This document shows, piece after piece, positions 1 through 9,978 of a stretch of 64,000 nt of DNA. The position numbers and the translations under genes were made by a program. The stretch comes from Paenibacillus athensensis. GTDB lineage: Bacteria > Bacillota > Bacilli > Paenibacillales > NBRC-103111. The notes beneath the pieces are model-generated. The model had not been told where the DNA came from, did not search any database, and worked only from the letters and a program-made list of their open reading frames with translations. The stretch spans positions 248,001 to 312,000 of the forward strand of contig NZ_MYFO02000005.1 of the NCBI RefSeq assembly GCF_004514475.2, written 5' to 3'. Positions within the stretch are counted from its first letter, which is position 1. Each line of letters opens with the position of its first letter.

Positions 1-184
1 ATTTTCCGAATGGTGCAGAAAACAAAGTGTAATGCAATAAACTCTCTTGACCGCTCTGAATTGCATGCAAGCTAAAAAGATCATCGCCCATAATGGTTTG
101 AAATTTAAATTTAACGAACCAGCTCAAATTAACGAAAAACAAAATTATGACTGCAATTGAGTTCCGATACTTTAATGCACGCAT
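1..184 (-). CDS. N-terminus of a polytopic membrane protein (truncated by window edge)
   Basis: Reading on the minus strand from an ATG at 184, the frame stays open to the window edge (61 codons). A GGAGG site lies at 197-201, 12 bases before the start. The visible peptide begins MRALKYRNSIAVI and has one clear hydrophobic segment (about residues 9-22), followed by a soluble stretch. It follows gmhB by 24 bases, so it continues the same glycan operon. The basic start, early membrane helix and context resemble the multi-spanning protein encoded at 14.3-16.0 kb, so a membrane protein acting on lipid-linked sugars is plausible. That is inference, because too little sequence is visible to name a family. 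Confidence 0.6.
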   Translation of the reverse strand, partial: MRALKYRNSIAVIILFFVNLSWFVKFKFQTIMGDDLFSLHAIQSGQESLLHYTLFSAPFGK

Positions 185-208
185 ACTTATTCCGATCCTC
201 CATAACTT

Positions 209-745
209 CTATATCCACTTCACCAATTCGGAAAGATTTTGAATAACGCTAGTTGCTGCTGTCTCTCTTTGCTTGATGGGATCTGTAGCCAGTAAAAGGT
301 TTGTCTTTACGCCTGCATTCCTTCCGGCTTGAATGTCCGATTCTTGATCACCTACAAGCAATGAACTTCCCAAATCCAAGGAAAAGGCGTCCCGCGCTGC
401 CAGAATCATTCCGGGATTCGGCTTGCGAAACATACTATCCTGCCTGTACGGCGGAATACCGTCCAAATGGTACGGGCAAAAGTATACCCGATTAATCAGG
501 ACCCTGGCTTCCGCAAAGCGTTCAAGCATCCAATTATTCAACGTATGAAACTGCTCCTCTGTATAATAACCCTTGGCTATTCCAGCTTGATTCGTAATAA
601 TGATCAATTTGTATTGTGCCGCCTGAAATTCCCGTAATACTTCAAACACATGAGGCTGAAATTCAAAATCAACAATGCGGTGCACGTAATTTTTCTCTAC
701 ATTAATTACACCGTCACGGTCCAAGAACAGCGCTTTTGTTTTCAT
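209..745 (-). CDS. gmhB: D-glycero-D-manno-heptose 1,7-bisphosphate 7-phosphatase
   Basis: HAD-superfamily phosphatase of 178 residues, the usual size for GmhB. It removes the 7-phosphate from heptose 1,7-bisphosphate between HddA and HddC in the GDP-D-glycero-alpha-D-manno-heptose pathway. Visible motifs are the nucleophile loop LDRDGVIN (about residues 8-15), the threonine loop IIITNQAGI (about 48-56), a cysteine-containing YFCPYH segment typical of the GmhB zinc-binding loop, a lysine in RKPNPGM and the acidic LLVGDQESDI. Its ATG overlaps the hddC stop by four bases (ATGA), so the two are translationally coupled. Cytosolic. Confidence 0.93.
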   Translation of the reverse strand: MKTKALFLDRDGVINVEKNYVHRIVDFEFQPHVFEVLREFQAAQYKLIIITNQAGIAKGYYTEEQFHTLNNWMLERFAEARVLINRVYFCPYHLDGIPPYRQDSMFRKPNPGMILAARDAFSLDLGSSLLVGDQESDIQAGRNAGVKTNLLLATDPIKQRETAATSVIQNLSELVKWI

Positions 746-1428
746 TCCGGCAGATCCTCTTGCGCCCTGTGATAATCTTCCGGGATACCGATGTCAATGA
801 AATAAGCATCTGATGGATACGCCATAAAGGCTCGATTATGAACGTAACGCTGCAAGTAATCGACTTCCATCGAGAACGAACCGGGAAGTTCCAGCCCGTC
901 AAACAACGAGGTTTGAGCCGCATAAACACCTCCGCTGATAAATCCGGACTGTACCCACATCTTTTCTTGAAAATCCACAACGCGATTTTGCTTCAAATGA
1001 AGTGAACCATAGCGATCAAAATTAGTCATGGGCTTAACCGCAATCGTAAGCTCGGCTTTCGTTGTAATATGAACATCCATCATATCCTGTAAATGGACAG
1101 CAAACATAGTATCACCGTTAAGGATTAAAGTATGATTACCTTCAATCAGGGACATAGCTTTTTTTATGGCTCCCCCCGTACCTAAAGGCATTTCTTCCCG
1201 AGAATACACAATAGCCGCTTGTTTGAATGCTTTTCCATAATAAGACTCAATGATCTCATGTTTAAATCCTGTAGAAAGGACGATCCTCGTCACACCCGAT
1301 CGGCACAGTTGATTAAAGATATAATTTAAAAACGGCACTCCCCGCACGGGGGCCATCGGCTTCGGCACATCGGATACGACCGATTGCAGTCTGGTGCCAA
1401 AGCCTCCGGCTAATACGATGGCTTCCAT
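742..1428 (-). CDS. hddC: D-glycero-alpha-D-manno-heptose 1-phosphate guanylyltransferase
   Basis: Nucleotidyltransferase of 228 residues that makes GDP-heptose from heptose 1-phosphate and GTP, the last activation step. The N-terminus MEAIVLAGGFGTRL is the pyrophosphorylase signature, followed by the PKPMAPV segment and a metal-binding aspartate in LILNGDTMF. I chose the ATG at 1428 because it starts the signature directly and follows the gmhA stop by one base. An upstream in-frame ATG at 1470 would add 14 residues unlike the family. HddC rather than the ADP-forming HldE is supported by the neighbouring HddA-type GHMP kinase. Confidence 0.9.
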   Translation of the reverse strand: MEAIVLAGGFGTRLQSVVSDVPKPMAPVRGVPFLNYIFNQLCRSGVTRIVLSTGFKHEIIESYYGKAFKQAAIVYSREEMPLGTGGAIKKAMSLIEGNHTLILNGDTMFAVHLQDMMDVHITTKAELTIAVKPMTNFDRYGSLHLKQNRVVDFQEKMWVQSGFISGGVYAAQTSLFDGLELPGSFSMEVDYLQRYVHNRAFMAYPSDAYFIDIGIPEDYHRAQEDLPE

Positions 1429-1429
1429 C

Positions 1430-2014
1430 TTAAAACCCATCCCCGAAGATCGCTTGCTCGACAGCCGCACAAATGATATGACCTACCAGAATATGCGCTT
1501 CCTGAATTCTTGGCGTTTCATCTGAAGGAATCTTGATGCAATAATCGCAAAGCGCCTCCATCTTGCCTCCCTTGGCTCCGGTGAGGCCAACGGTAATGAT
1601 GCTTTTTTCTTTACAGGCTTCAAGCGCCTTAACTACATTCGCGGAGTTGCCCGAGGTAGAAATTCCGATAAACAAATCTCCTTCGTTCCCATTGGCTTGA
1701 ATTTGACGCGAGAACAATCGCTCATAACCGTAGTCGTTGCCAATCGCCGTCAGGATAGAGGTATCCGTCGTCAATGCGATGGAGGCGAGGCCCGGACGAT
1801 CAAAATAAAAACGGCTTACGAATTCCCCTGCAATATGCTGAGCATCGGCTGCACTTCCCCCGTTGCCGGCAATCAACGTTTTGTTGCCTTTCTGATAGAC
1901 CTCGATCGCCTTTGCACATACGGTTTCGATTAATTGAACCATTGCAGGATCCTGCAGCATGGCTTGCTTTATTTCATAGGATTTTTGAATTTGATTGGAA
2001 ATAAATGCGTTCAC
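1430..2014 (-). CDS. gmhA: Sedoheptulose 7-phosphate isomerase
   Basis: SIS-domain isomerase of 194 residues that converts sedoheptulose 7-phosphate to D-glycero-D-manno-heptose 7-phosphate, the entry step of the pathway. Supporting motifs are GNGGSAADAQHIAGEFVSRF (about residues 50-69), the phosphate-binding GISTSGNSANVVKAL, and a C-terminal histidine region RIQEAHILVGHIICAAVEQ. It lies between the acyltransferase gene and hddC on the same strand with very short gaps. The enzyme is a cytosolic homotetramer in characterised relatives. Confidence 0.93.
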   Translation of the reverse strand: MNAFISNQIQKSYEIKQAMLQDPAMVQLIETVCAKAIEVYQKGNKTLIAGNGGSAADAQHIAGEFVSRFYFDRPGLASIALTTDTSILTAIGNDYGYERLFSRQIQANGNEGDLFIGISTSGNSANVVKALEACKEKSIITVGLTGAKGGKMEALCDYCIKIPSDETPRIQEAHILVGHIICAAVEQAIFGDGF

Positions 2015-2028
2015 GGATATTCTCTCCT

Positions 2029-3639
2029 TTAATGAAATGCGATTCGGCTAACTAAGGCGCTCATCACCCTTTGGTCGGCGTCTTGCGCACCAGGCTGATG
2101 GGCTCCGTCAAACATGATGGTAATAGTATAACTCGACAAGTTGTCATGAACGGGCGCTTGGAGTTGCAACGATTGGCCGGCAGAGATGTCCTGCTCGGCT
2201 ACTTGCTTATTGTTGAGCAGCAGTCGAACGTGGTGGATTTCCTTAAAGGCTTCCGGAACAAATCCTTCGACAATCACGTTATGGGCATCGGCGGGCTTGG
2301 ACAGTTGGACCGATGCGCTGGTATTAATCCAGCGATAAGCTTCATCGGGGCTTTGCGGATGCCAGCCGCCGGAGAAGATAGATTCGCTTTTCGTGTAAGG
2401 AAACGTTACGATAGCCGGTTTCTCGTTATAGAAATGCGCAGCGATGACAAGCAATACAAACACAGCGGCAAACTGCCACCAGCGGATGCCCGCCAGCTTG
2501 TCCAATACGTAGGCATAACCGCGAGCGATGTTTGTCCATGTGGTGACGAATACGCCGGGTACAAACGCTTCCGGAACAAAGCGCTGTTTTTTGAGCGCAA
2601 GCGCTCTTTTTTCAATCAAATGCCAGGAAAGCACAGATAACAACAGTGTAATGAAAAAACTATAAAGAAAATTCAGCGGAGCCGACATGCTTCCGCCGTG
2701 ATAATAGGTTACTGCTTGCTGAACTGGAAACGCGTAAATGTACATACCGTAAGAGAAATCGCCCAGTCGGGAAAATTCAGCAAATTTCCATATCGTGATA
2801 TAGGCGACATACAACGTTAAATAACTTCCGAATATAATAAAAAATTCTTTAAGACCGCCGTAATTGGCTGCCAGGTAAAGGATAACCACGCAAAACATCG
2901 CGAAATATTTGTTCATCGGGATGTACGCGCGAAATATATACATCATCATGCCCGCCGAGAAATAACAGAAAAGCTGACAGAGATCAATGACCTGCAAGCC
3001 GAAAATTTGTTTGCCGAAAGGCCAGATCTGGTCGTAAAAGAAATACACAAACAGGGTCAAGGAAAACAAAACGACCATAAACGTCTTATAACGAAGCATC
3101 CCCAAAATACCTGCGATGGCCACAATTCCGTAACACAACACCTCAAACGGAATGGTCCAGAGGGAGCCGTTAACGGAGTTCTTATATACATTCCCCTCGA
3201 ATACGCCAGGAAGGTTCCATTGCATCGGGTATAACAATAACGCTTTGACATATTGATACGTTTGCGAATTCGTCAAGTACTCGCCCGTCGGCAAGCTGGT
3301 CACAAGCGTGCCAAGCACAAACGCAGATAACAGGATTGCAACAATCAAAGCCGGGTAAATTCTTAAAAACCGCGCCTTCGCAAATATAAATATATTTTTT
3401 GAACGCTCATAGCTTTGCGTAATCAGGAATCCGCTAATAATAAAGAAAATGGCCACGCCAAGCGCACCGCTGTTCCATTTGCCGTGAGTCAGAACAGCAA
3501 TCGCATCTCCGCCTCCAATACCTGCTCCAAGAGGATAGGAATGATCGTAAATCACCAGTATGGCAGCGATAAAACGCATAATATCGTAATTATTCCTGCG
3601 CCCGACCGCGACGCTTTCCAAGGTCTTGAACCGTTCCAT
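2029..3639 (-). CDS. Acyltransferase-3 family membrane protein with extracytoplasmic tail
   Basis: Integral membrane O-acyltransferase of 536 residues. Residues about 20-345 form the multi-helix acyltransferase-3 core, with the conserved NNYDIMRFIAAILVIYDH histidine motif at the start and the FFIISGFLITQSYERSK segment. After a final helix (about 383-402) there is a beta-rich domain of about 130 residues that probably faces outside. Family members such as OafA transfer acetyl or other acyl groups to exported sugars. The start overlaps the hddA stop by one base (TAATG), with GGAGGG five bases upstream. Within this operon it most likely decorates the heptose- or ulosonate-containing glycan; the acyl group is unknown. 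Confidence 0.85.
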   Translation of the reverse strand: MERFKTLESVAVGRRNNYDIMRFIAAILVIYDHSYPLGAGIGGGDAIAVLTHGKWNSGALGVAIFFIISGFLITQSYERSKNIFIFAKARFLRIYPALIVAILLSAFVLGTLVTSLPTGEYLTNSQTYQYVKALLLYPMQWNLPGVFEGNVYKNSVNGSLWTIPFEVLCYGIVAIAGILGMLRYKTFMVVLFSLTLFVYFFYDQIWPFGKQIFGLQVIDLCQLFCYFSAGMMMYIFRAYIPMNKYFAMFCVVILYLAANYGGLKEFFIIFGSYLTLYVAYITIWKFAEFSRLGDFSYGMYIYAFPVQQAVTYYHGGSMSAPLNFLYSFFITLLLSVLSWHLIEKRALALKKQRFVPEAFVPGVFVTTWTNIARGYAYVLDKLAGIRWWQFAAVFVLLVIAAHFYNEKPAIVTFPYTKSESIFSGGWHPQSPDEAYRWINTSASVQLSKPADAHNVIVEGFVPEAFKEIHHVRLLLNNKQVAEQDISAGQSLQLQAPVHDNLSSYTITIMFDGAHQPGAQDADQRVMSALVSRIAFH

Positions 3640-4664
3640 TATACCCTCCAGCTCTGCGCCCCGTTTTCCGTAAAATGAAAGTTGATTACCGTACCCGGAT
3701 GTTCGTTTAACGCTGCAATCAGTTGAAGTCTATGTACAGGGTTGACCATAAACATCATAAACCCGCCGCCCCCGGCTCCGGATACTTTGCCTGCGTAGGC
3801 TCCCGCTCCGATTGCGGCATCATAGATGGTGTCGATCGCGGTGTTCGTGATGGATTGCGCCATTCTTTTTTTAGCCGCCCATGATTTACCGAGATACTCG
3901 GCAAAGTTCATGATATCTCCTTTTAAAAGGGATTCTTTCATAATCAAGGCGTCAGCCTTTAATTCGTGCATGGCATTGATCGATTTTTCATTTTTGTTTT
4001 CGGCATTCTGCACTTGTTCTTTGATGATGTTGGCCGATTCCCGCGAAGCGCCCGTGTAGTACAACACAATGGAATTTTCCATTTCGTTGACGATCCAATC
4101 CTTCACGCGCAGTGGATTCACGATAACGCGATCTTCAGCGTAAAATTCAATAAAATTAAAGCCACCGAACGTAGCCGCATACTGATCCTGACGTCCGCCG
4201 CTTAGTCCTACGTCGATTCTTTCGATTTCATAGGCGAGATGAGCCATGTCATATTCGCCGAACGGCAAGTTCAGCCACTCGGTAAAAGCGCTCAGAATGG
4301 CCACCACCATGGTAGACGACGAGCCGAGACCGGACCCCGCCGGAGCATCCGAATAAGTCGTCATGGTAAATGAAAGCGGATTGCCTCCATTGTACTGGCG
4401 AACGATCCGGTTGTAAATTCCTTTGTGCAGATCTAGTATGCCGTCTAATTCCAAAAACGATGCGGTTTCCAATTCGACCCGCTCATTCCGGTCCGCTGCA
4501 TAAAACACGATTTTATTGTCATTTGTTGTTTCAATTGTGCAATAGGCATACATATCGATCGTGACGTTTAATACATATCCGCCGTACTGATCGCAATATG
4601 GAGAAACATCTGTCCCCCCTCCCGCTAATCCAAGTCGCAGTGGCGCTTTTGAACGTATAATCAT
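3639..4664 (-). CDS. hddA: D-glycero-alpha-D-manno-heptose 7-phosphate kinase
   Basis: GHMP kinase of 341 residues that phosphorylates C1 of heptose 7-phosphate in the alpha configuration, committing flux to GDP-heptose rather than ADP-heptose. Diagnostic segments are [16 protein letters not shown] (residues 4-19), the ATP-binding [12 protein letters not shown] loop (about 109-120) and the C-terminal [13 protein letters not shown] loop. The start overlaps the stop of the upstream glycosyltransferase gene by four bases (ATGA). With GmhA, GmhB and HddC it completes the pathway described in Aneurinibacillus S-layer glycan synthesis. Confidence 0.93.
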   Translation of the reverse strand: MIIRSKAPLRLGLAGGGTDVSPYCDQYGGYVLNVTIDMYAYCTIETTNDNKIVFYAADRNERVELETASFLELDGILDLHKGIYNRIVRQYNGGNPLSFTMTTYSDAPAGSGLGSSSTMVVAILSAFTEWLNLPFGEYDMAHLAYEIERIDVGLSGGRQDQYAATFGGFNFIEFYAEDRVIVNPLRVKDWIVNEMENSIVLYYTGASRESANIIKEQVQNAENKNEKSINAMHELKADALIMKESLLKGDIMNFAEYLGKSWAAKKRMAQSITNTAIDTIYDAAIGAGAYAGKVSGAGGGGFMMFMVNPVHRLQLIAALNEHPGTVINFHFTENGAQSWRV

Positions 4665-7600
4665 TTGGATTCGTTCCTTTCGATATCAAAATCCTCGGCA
4701 ATCGTATTCCAGACACTGGAAAATGAAAAATATTGGTTTACATATGCAGATGAACGCATGGCAAGCCGGCTCAACTGCTCTTCGCTGCGGTATAAAGCAA
4801 TCGTCTGTCGGGCAAATTCAGACGAATCATCCGTTCTGACCACGTAGTCGTCAATATCAGGAAGTCCCTCTGCACCAACACTCGTTGTTATAATCGGCAA
4901 CTGATTGTACAGCGCTTCGACGACCTTGCCCTTCACACCGGCACCATACCTAAGGGGAACTACGACCAATTTGCAACGATCATAATAAGACTGCAGTTCT
5001 TCATCGCTGACAAACCCCGTAACGACAATGTGCTCGCTTTGCAACTGGCGTATCCGTTCAGGCGGCTTCGAGCCAACAATATAAAAACGAATCTCGGGAA
5101 GACTTTTGAGCACCTCCGGAAAGACATGCTCGACAAACCACATTACCGCATCGACATTCGGCTTGTGGCCGAATCCGCCGACAAACAGCAGCCCGCTTCT
5201 GTGGCTGAAATTTGCAGGTACATATTCTCGTTCATCGAAGATGTACGCTGGAATCGCTTTAGCCGGTGTAGATATGTGCTGCTCGTGCAATGCATTGATT
5301 TCAACCTGCGACGGATAATAGACACGGTCCGCTTTACGACACAATTCCAGCTCAATCTGCTTCCAATTCGCTGAAGATTGCAGCAATGCGGGATTTCCCG
5401 AAAGCTCGTATTCCCGCTGCTCACGCAAATAGTGCAGATCGTGTCCGTAATACACAATTCGCGCAGAGGTCAGCTTTCTAAACAAATCCATATATTTAAT
5501 GGAGATATGCGGTCGATTCAAAAGCACGTAATCAATGTACAAGCTATGCGACTTTATCCATTCCCTGATATGAGACGCATACCATTTCCCGTACAGAACT
5601 TCAACGCCCAGTTGCTGCAATACCGTCGTATAGGGTTCATGTCTGAAAAAGTTATCCCCAATGAACTTTACGTTAAAACCGCATTGTACAAAAAAACGAA
5701 TATATTGAAACACCGTCCTGCTGCCTGCATCCTGATCGAAGTGTGGAACATAGTGGTCGACGATCACCAGTGTTTTTTTATAACGACTGCGATCCCGGGC
5801 CCAGTAAACATGCGTCGCATTCTCAAACTGTCCGCTTTCAAGCTCAGCAGCCCATTTCGCGATGAATTTCTCGCGATTTTGAAGCTGATAGTTTTTCACG
5901 CCTTGGTTCACATCGGTGCCGTGCGAAATTCCCTCAAAGTGAACAACGACAGATAACGGCTGCAGCACGACACGGTAACCGATCCTGCGAATTTCAAACG
6001 CCAAATCGGAATCCTCAAAATAGGCCGGAACGTACCGCTCGTCAAATCCGCCAATCCGCTCCCACAATGCGGATCGCACCATAATGGCCGCACCTGAAAT
6101 GTAGTCTACGTCTTTCACATAATTAAATTCCGGTTTCTCCGGATCGTCCAGCCTGCCGAAATTCCAGCCGCTGGCGTCCTTCCAGATGATACCGCCCGCC
6201 TCCTGCATCCGTCCGTCCGGATACACCAGCTTGGAGCCAGTCATCCCGATCGTATGATCCCTGTCCATCACATCCATCAAATGCTTCAACCAGTCACGCT
6301 GCACGTTCGTGTCGTTGTTTAAAAATAGCAGGTATTTCCCTTTGGCAAACTTGGCTGCATGGTTGCAGTTCAAAAGAAAGCCGCGGTTCGTTCCATCGCG
6401 TATAATCGTGATATTCTCGACAAGCTCGGCCAAGTGAACCGTTCGGTCAGTAGACATATCGTCGGCGATCACAATCTCATAAGCAATGTCCGTGGTATGT
6501 TTCAGAATGCTCTTTAAACAACTGTAGGTAAAAGAAAATTGGTTATAAACAGGAATAATAATTGAGACTAGCGGCGCAGCGGACACTGGAAAATAAAGCC
6601 TGTCATAAGCTTCTTGATCCACAGGAGCCTGAAATGTTTGGATTGTGGGAGTCTTTATTTCCTGATGACGGTCGACAAACTGATCAATACGTTCGGATAA
6701 CAGCCGGCTATCATCCACTTTCCAGTAATACGCCAGCTTCTTGAGATTGTTCCGATTCAGGCTTCTCCAAACGAATTTGGGACTGAGAACGGCTCGTTTC
6801 GCCAGCTTCAACAGCAAACGCCTTCTGCTATGAACTGGAGCGAGAACGTCTCTTAATTTATAGTATTTCAACAAAATTTTCCATCCGCCGGAATTTAAAA
6901 TGACTTGCAGCCGTTCGTTCAGCTCGCGTTCTTTCGCCGTTAGTTCAACGAGAGAAACCGACTGCTGCTCGATGAGCTTCTCGTAGCCGATCAAGTTGTC
7001 GATTTGTTGCAATGCCTCAGCCATACTGCTAGACAATCGGGCTACCTCATCATTTCTATCAAGCAACCTAACGTCCAGAGCTGTCGCCTTTTCCGATAGC
7101 TCGGCAATCCGCTGTTGCGCCGCTACGGCATCAACCATCGCTTGCTCATAGGCCTGCTGCTGTAATCTCAGTTCCTTGTCTTGAAGCTCAAGGGCATTCT
7201 GCAACCTTTCCCTCGCCGTCTGTTCATGCAGAAAAACTCGTTTCCACTCGATAAGCTCTCGATGCTTGTGAAGAAACAAAATCTGATCAAATTCTCGATT
7301 TAACAACTTTTCATGCATTTCTAGAAAATAATGATGAACTCTGCATTTCGGCAGATCGATCATACGAGCAGGTTCTAGTTTATGTAAAAAGGAATACTCA
7401 AAAAAAGATTCCCGATAATCCTGATCGAAGGAGTAATGCTCCAGAACCTCTTGGCTGAGAACAAAACACGCTTCGGAGCAAGAGGCAAAAACAGGGATCC
7501 GATCCGGTAAATTTTGAAATAATTGCCGATAGTGCAACTGGCCTTCGATATAATCAATTCCGAGTTGATGTTTACCGAACAACTGGCCGTCTACGTAATA

Positions 7601-7945
7601 CTGCTCCACCCAAGCAGCTTGTGTTCCTGGCTCCAGAACCAGATTGGCAAAGAAGTCGGAGGCAAATTCAATGTCGCTGTGCACAAACACAACAAACTCA
7701 CCTTGCGCCAACTCCGCTCCTTTATTATAGAGTGTGCCTTTATTTGCAACGAAATGTGGAAATACATAAATGTGCTCAATTCCATAAGCACGCGCCAGTT
7801 CTACCGAAGCATCTTTTGAATGGTTATCAATGAATACGAGTTGAACGTGATCCAGCGGGATTGTTTGATTCTTCAGGCTGTCAAACAAACGGCTGCAATA
7901 TTCAGCTGCGTCGGCATTAATAATAACAAGCGAAAGATTATTCAT
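4661..7945 (-). CDS. Three-domain glycosyltransferase (GT2 - coiled coil - GT2 - GT4)
   Basis: Very large cytosolic or membrane-associated glycosyltransferase of 1094 residues. In order it shows an N-terminal GT-A domain (about 1-210, [14 protein letters not shown] and [10 protein letters not shown]), a glutamine/leucine-rich coiled coil (about 235-365), a canonical GT2 domain (about 455-690, [25 protein letters not shown], acidic [12 protein letters not shown]), and a C-terminal GT-B domain of GT4 type (about 720-1080, [32 protein letters not shown]). I chose the ATG at 7945 because GGAGG precedes it closely; the longer frame begins at 7972. It overlaps the upstream gene by eight bases. Such fusions assemble several linkages of a repeat unit, perhaps with the coiled coil setting spacing. 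Donor sugars cannot be read from sequence. Confidence 0.88.
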   Translation of the reverse strand: MNNLSLVIINADAAEYCSRLFDSLKNQTIPLDHVQLVFIDNHSKDASVELARAYGIEHIYVFPHFVANKGTLYNKGAELAQGEFVVFVHSDIEFASDFFANLVLEPGTQAAWVEQYYVDGQLFGKHQLGIDYIEGQLHYRQLFQNLPDRIPVFASCSEACFVLSQEVLEHYSFDQDYRESFFEYSFLHKLEPARMIDLPKCRVHHYFLEMHEKLLNREFDQILFLHKHRELIEWKRVFLHEQTARERLQNALELQDKELRLQQQAYEQAMVDAVAAQQRIAELSEKATALDVRLLDRNDEVARLSSSMAEALQQIDNLIGYEKLIEQQSVSLVELTAKERELNERLQVILNSGGWKILLKYYKLRDVLAPVHSRRRLLLKLAKRAVLSPKFVWRSLNRNNLKKLAYYWKVDDSRLLSERIDQFVDRHQEIKTPTIQTFQAPVDQEAYDRLYFPVSAAPLVSIIIPVYNQFSFTYSCLKSILKHTTDIAYEIVIADDMSTDRTVHLAELVENITIIRDGTNRGFLLNCNHAAKFAKGKYLLFLNNDTNVQRDWLKHLMDVMDRDHTIGMTGSKLVYPDGRMQEAGGIIWKDASGWNFGRLDDPEKPEFNYVKDVDYISGAAIMVRSALWERIGGFDERYVPAYFEDSDLAFEIRRIGYRVVLQPLSVVVHFEGISHGTDVNQGVKNYQLQNREKFIAKWAAELESGQFENATHVYWARDRSRYKKTLVIVDHYVPHFDQDAGSRTVFQYIRFFVQCGFNVKFIGDNFFRHEPYTTVLQQLGVEVLYGKWYASHIREWIKSHSLYIDYVLLNRPHISIKYMDLFRKLTSARIVYYGHDLHYLREQREYELSGNPALLQSSANWKQIELELCRKADRVYYPSQVEINALHEQHISTPAKAIPAYIFDEREYVPANFSHRSGLLFVGGFGHKPNVDAVMWFVEHVFPEVLKSLPEIRFYIVGSKPPERIRQLQSEHIVVTGFVSDEELQSYYDRCKLVVVPLRYGAGVKGKVVEALYNQLPIITTSVGAEGLPDIDDYVVRTDDSSEFARQTIALYRSEEQLSRLAMRSSAYVNQYFSFSSVWNTIAEDFDIERNESK

Positions 7946-9149
7946 GATTCCTCCCCAACACGATGATATCACAGAGCTCTCTTACGCAGCCTTCGCCGCC
8001 CTTCTTCGTGCACACATAATCGGCGATACGAAGGATTTGCTCGCTTGCATCAGAGGGAGCCGCGGCCAAATAAGCATGACGCATGCTTTCCAAATCGTTC
8101 ACATCGTCGCCGATATAAGCAGTTGACGCAAAGGAATATTGCGGGTGCTCTTCGTAGAACTTGTCCAGAAATCCCTTTTTATCTTTGATGCCCATATGGA
8201 CATAATCAGCATGCAGCTTCACCCCTCTACGTTCGACAACCGAAATATGCTCGGATGTCAACAGCATGACATGTATGCCACATTGCTTGAGCAGCTCAAT
8301 CCCCTTACCGTCACGGGTATTGAATTTTTTCATCTCTTCTCCCGATGTCGAGTAGTACATGCCCGCATCCGTCAACACGCCGTCGACATCGCAGACCAAC
8401 AAATTGATGCGGTCGAAGTGACAAGGCGGACTGGTCCTCATCTTCAAGCCTTCGGCAATCACCCAATCCGACGGCTCATCCAGCTCAAAATAACTCGCCT
8501 CCGACATCTCATAGCCCACAATTGCTCCGGATATTCTGCATCCGGTCGCAAGCAACAATTCGCGCCGCGTTATGTACATTGCGCCGTTCTCAACCAAGTA
8601 TCCCGTCCAATCCTGTCTCCGGGGTCTTTGCCGGTAATCATAATTGAGTGGAGAAATCCGGTTGCGCTCATCCTGCTCCCATACAAATCGCTTTTGTCTC
8701 ACGACTGATACCAGACTATCGGCCTTGGTCTCCATATATTGGGCAAAAGCGGCTGTCAGGTCTGCCGCCTCCAGTAATGGAGAAGTCGCTTGAATCAACA
8801 CGATATGACTGCAAGGATGTTCTTCAGCGAATTCCAGCATGACGGATTCCGTTGAAGCCGTATCTGTTGCGCTTTCTTCGGAGCGAGAGATGACGCGTAC
8901 CTTGGAGAAGCCGAATGATTCCACCGTATTGTGGATTTCCTCATGATCTGTCGCCACGTAAATTTCATCGATGCACCCGGCTTGCTCCGCTGCCTGCAAC
9001 GTCCAGTACAGCAAAGGCTTGCCGCAAAAGTTAGCGATATTTTTCAACGGAATACTCTTGCTTCCTCCTCGTGCGGGAATAAAGGCAACCACTTTTTGCT
9101 CAACCGGAGAATTCACGCTTGAGCTTTCTTCTTTGGACCTTTTCGACAT
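7938..9149 (-). CDS. neuA: CMP-nonulosonate synthetase fused to KdsC-like HAD phosphatase
   Basis: Bifunctional protein of 403 residues. Residues about 18-225 form a CMP-sugar synthetase (VVAFIPARGGSKSIPLKN start, LIQATSPLL, and RPRRQDW and NGAMYI segments). Residues about 230-395 form a KdsC-type HAD domain with nucleophile loop LLVCDVDGVLTD, LLTSE, a lysine in KDKKGF and YIGDDVNDLES, all the expected catalytic residues. The pair would remove a 9-phosphate and then activate the sugar with CTP. The start is supported by AGAGAGGAT about eight bases upstream, and the gene overlaps the 3' end of neuB by 50 bases. Animal CMAS has a similar architecture. No N-acyl specificity can be inferred. Confidence 0.88.
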   Translation of the reverse strand: MSKRSKEESSSVNSPVEQKVVAFIPARGGSKSIPLKNIANFCGKPLLYWTLQAAEQAGCIDEIYVATDHEEIHNTVESFGFSKVRVISRSEESATDTASTESVMLEFAEEHPCSHIVLIQATSPLLEAADLTAAFAQYMETKADSLVSVVRQKRFVWEQDERNRISPLNYDYRQRPRRQDWTGYLVENGAMYITRRELLLATGCRISGAIVGYEMSEASYFELDEPSDWVIAEGLKMRTSPPCHFDRINLLVCDVDGVLTDAGMYYSTSGEEMKKFNTRDGKGIELLKQCGIHVMLLTSEHISVVERRGVKLHADYVHMGIKDKKGFLDKFYEEHPQYSFASTAYIGDDVNDLESMRHAYLAAAPSDASEQILRIADYVCTKKGGEGCVRELCDIIVLGRNHE

Positions 9150-9978
9150 CGAGAATATCCTCTCTTTTGTAAGTTAACGCCTTCTGTACATTAGCCAGAT
9201 CTCTGCATAACCTTCTCATGCCGTCAGGCTCCAGGCTTGCTGCATGATCCGTTCCCTTCCAAGTGCGGTCCAGCGTAAAATGTCTTTCAAAGTAAGTAGC
9301 TCCCAGCGCCAAAGCCGCTACATCCGCGGCAATGCCCAGATGATGTCCGGAGAAGCCAATACCCTTCACCCGATCTCCATATTGCTCCTGCAAACGGCGA
9401 ATATCAAGCAGCGACAAATCCTCAAAACTTACAGGATATCCCGAAACGCAGGAATACACGACCAGGTCGCGATTCCGTTTTCTCTCAGTGAAAAATTGCA
9501 AAATCCGTTCTTCTTCTTCAATTGTGGTCATTCCGAACGAAAGATGTATTTCGCCTTCATAGTGTTCTGCCAGATAGCCCAACATCGCAAAATCAAGGTT
9601 GCAGGCCGAAGGAATTTTCAAAAATTGCGGTTCGAGGGCAACGATTTCCTTGGCCGAAGTCAGATCCCAGACTGAAGTACTGTACACAACTCCGTTTGCT
9701 TCACAATGACGCTTCAGCTCCTCGTGCTGCTCGGCCGTAAGCTCCAGAAACTCGCGATGCGCACCGTAGGTTTCGCCGTAAGCATGCACGGGATTCGGGT
9801 GTGGCGCATTGTATTCTGCTTCGTTTAATAAATCTTTAGGGCTGCGTTTTTGTAATTTGACAGCGTCTACCTTGCAAAATCGAGCTGCTGTCTCAATCAT
9901 TTCCTTGGCAATTGCCATATCTCCTTTATGGTTACAGCCTATTTCCGCTACAACAAAGGTTAGCTTATTCGGGTTCAC
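9100..9978 (-). CDS. neuB: NeuB-like nonulosonic acid (phosphate) synthase lacking the SAF domain
   Basis: TIM-barrel PEP-condensing synthase of 292 residues. Visible signatures are VAEIGCNHKGD (about 10-20), VDAVKLQKR, YSTSVWDL, FLKIPSACNLD, FSGHHLGIA and the C-terminal ERHFTLDRTWKGTDHAASLEP. Typical NeuB proteins are about 340-350 residues with a C-terminal SAF (antifreeze-like) domain; this one stops just after the barrel. In Neisseria NeuB an arginine from that domain contacts the N-acetyl group, so its absence hints at a substrate without N-acetyl, for example mannose or mannose 6-phosphate giving Kdn. GTG start at 9978 with GGAGGG seven bases upstream; 14-base overlap with the preceding gene. 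Confidence 0.85.
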   Translation of the reverse strand: MNPNKLTFVVAEIGCNHKGDMAIAKEMIETAARFCKVDAVKLQKRSPKDLLNEAEYNAPHPNPVHAYGETYGAHREFLELTAEQHEELKRHCEANGVVYSTSVWDLTSAKEIVALEPQFLKIPSACNLDFAMLGYLAEHYEGEIHLSFGMTTIEEEERILQFFTERKRNRDLVVYSCVSGYPVSFEDLSLLDIRRLQEQYGDRVKGIGFSGHHLGIAADVAALALGATYFERHFTLDRTWKGTDHAASLEPDGMRRLCRDLANVQKALTYKREDILDVEKVQRRKLKREFSG

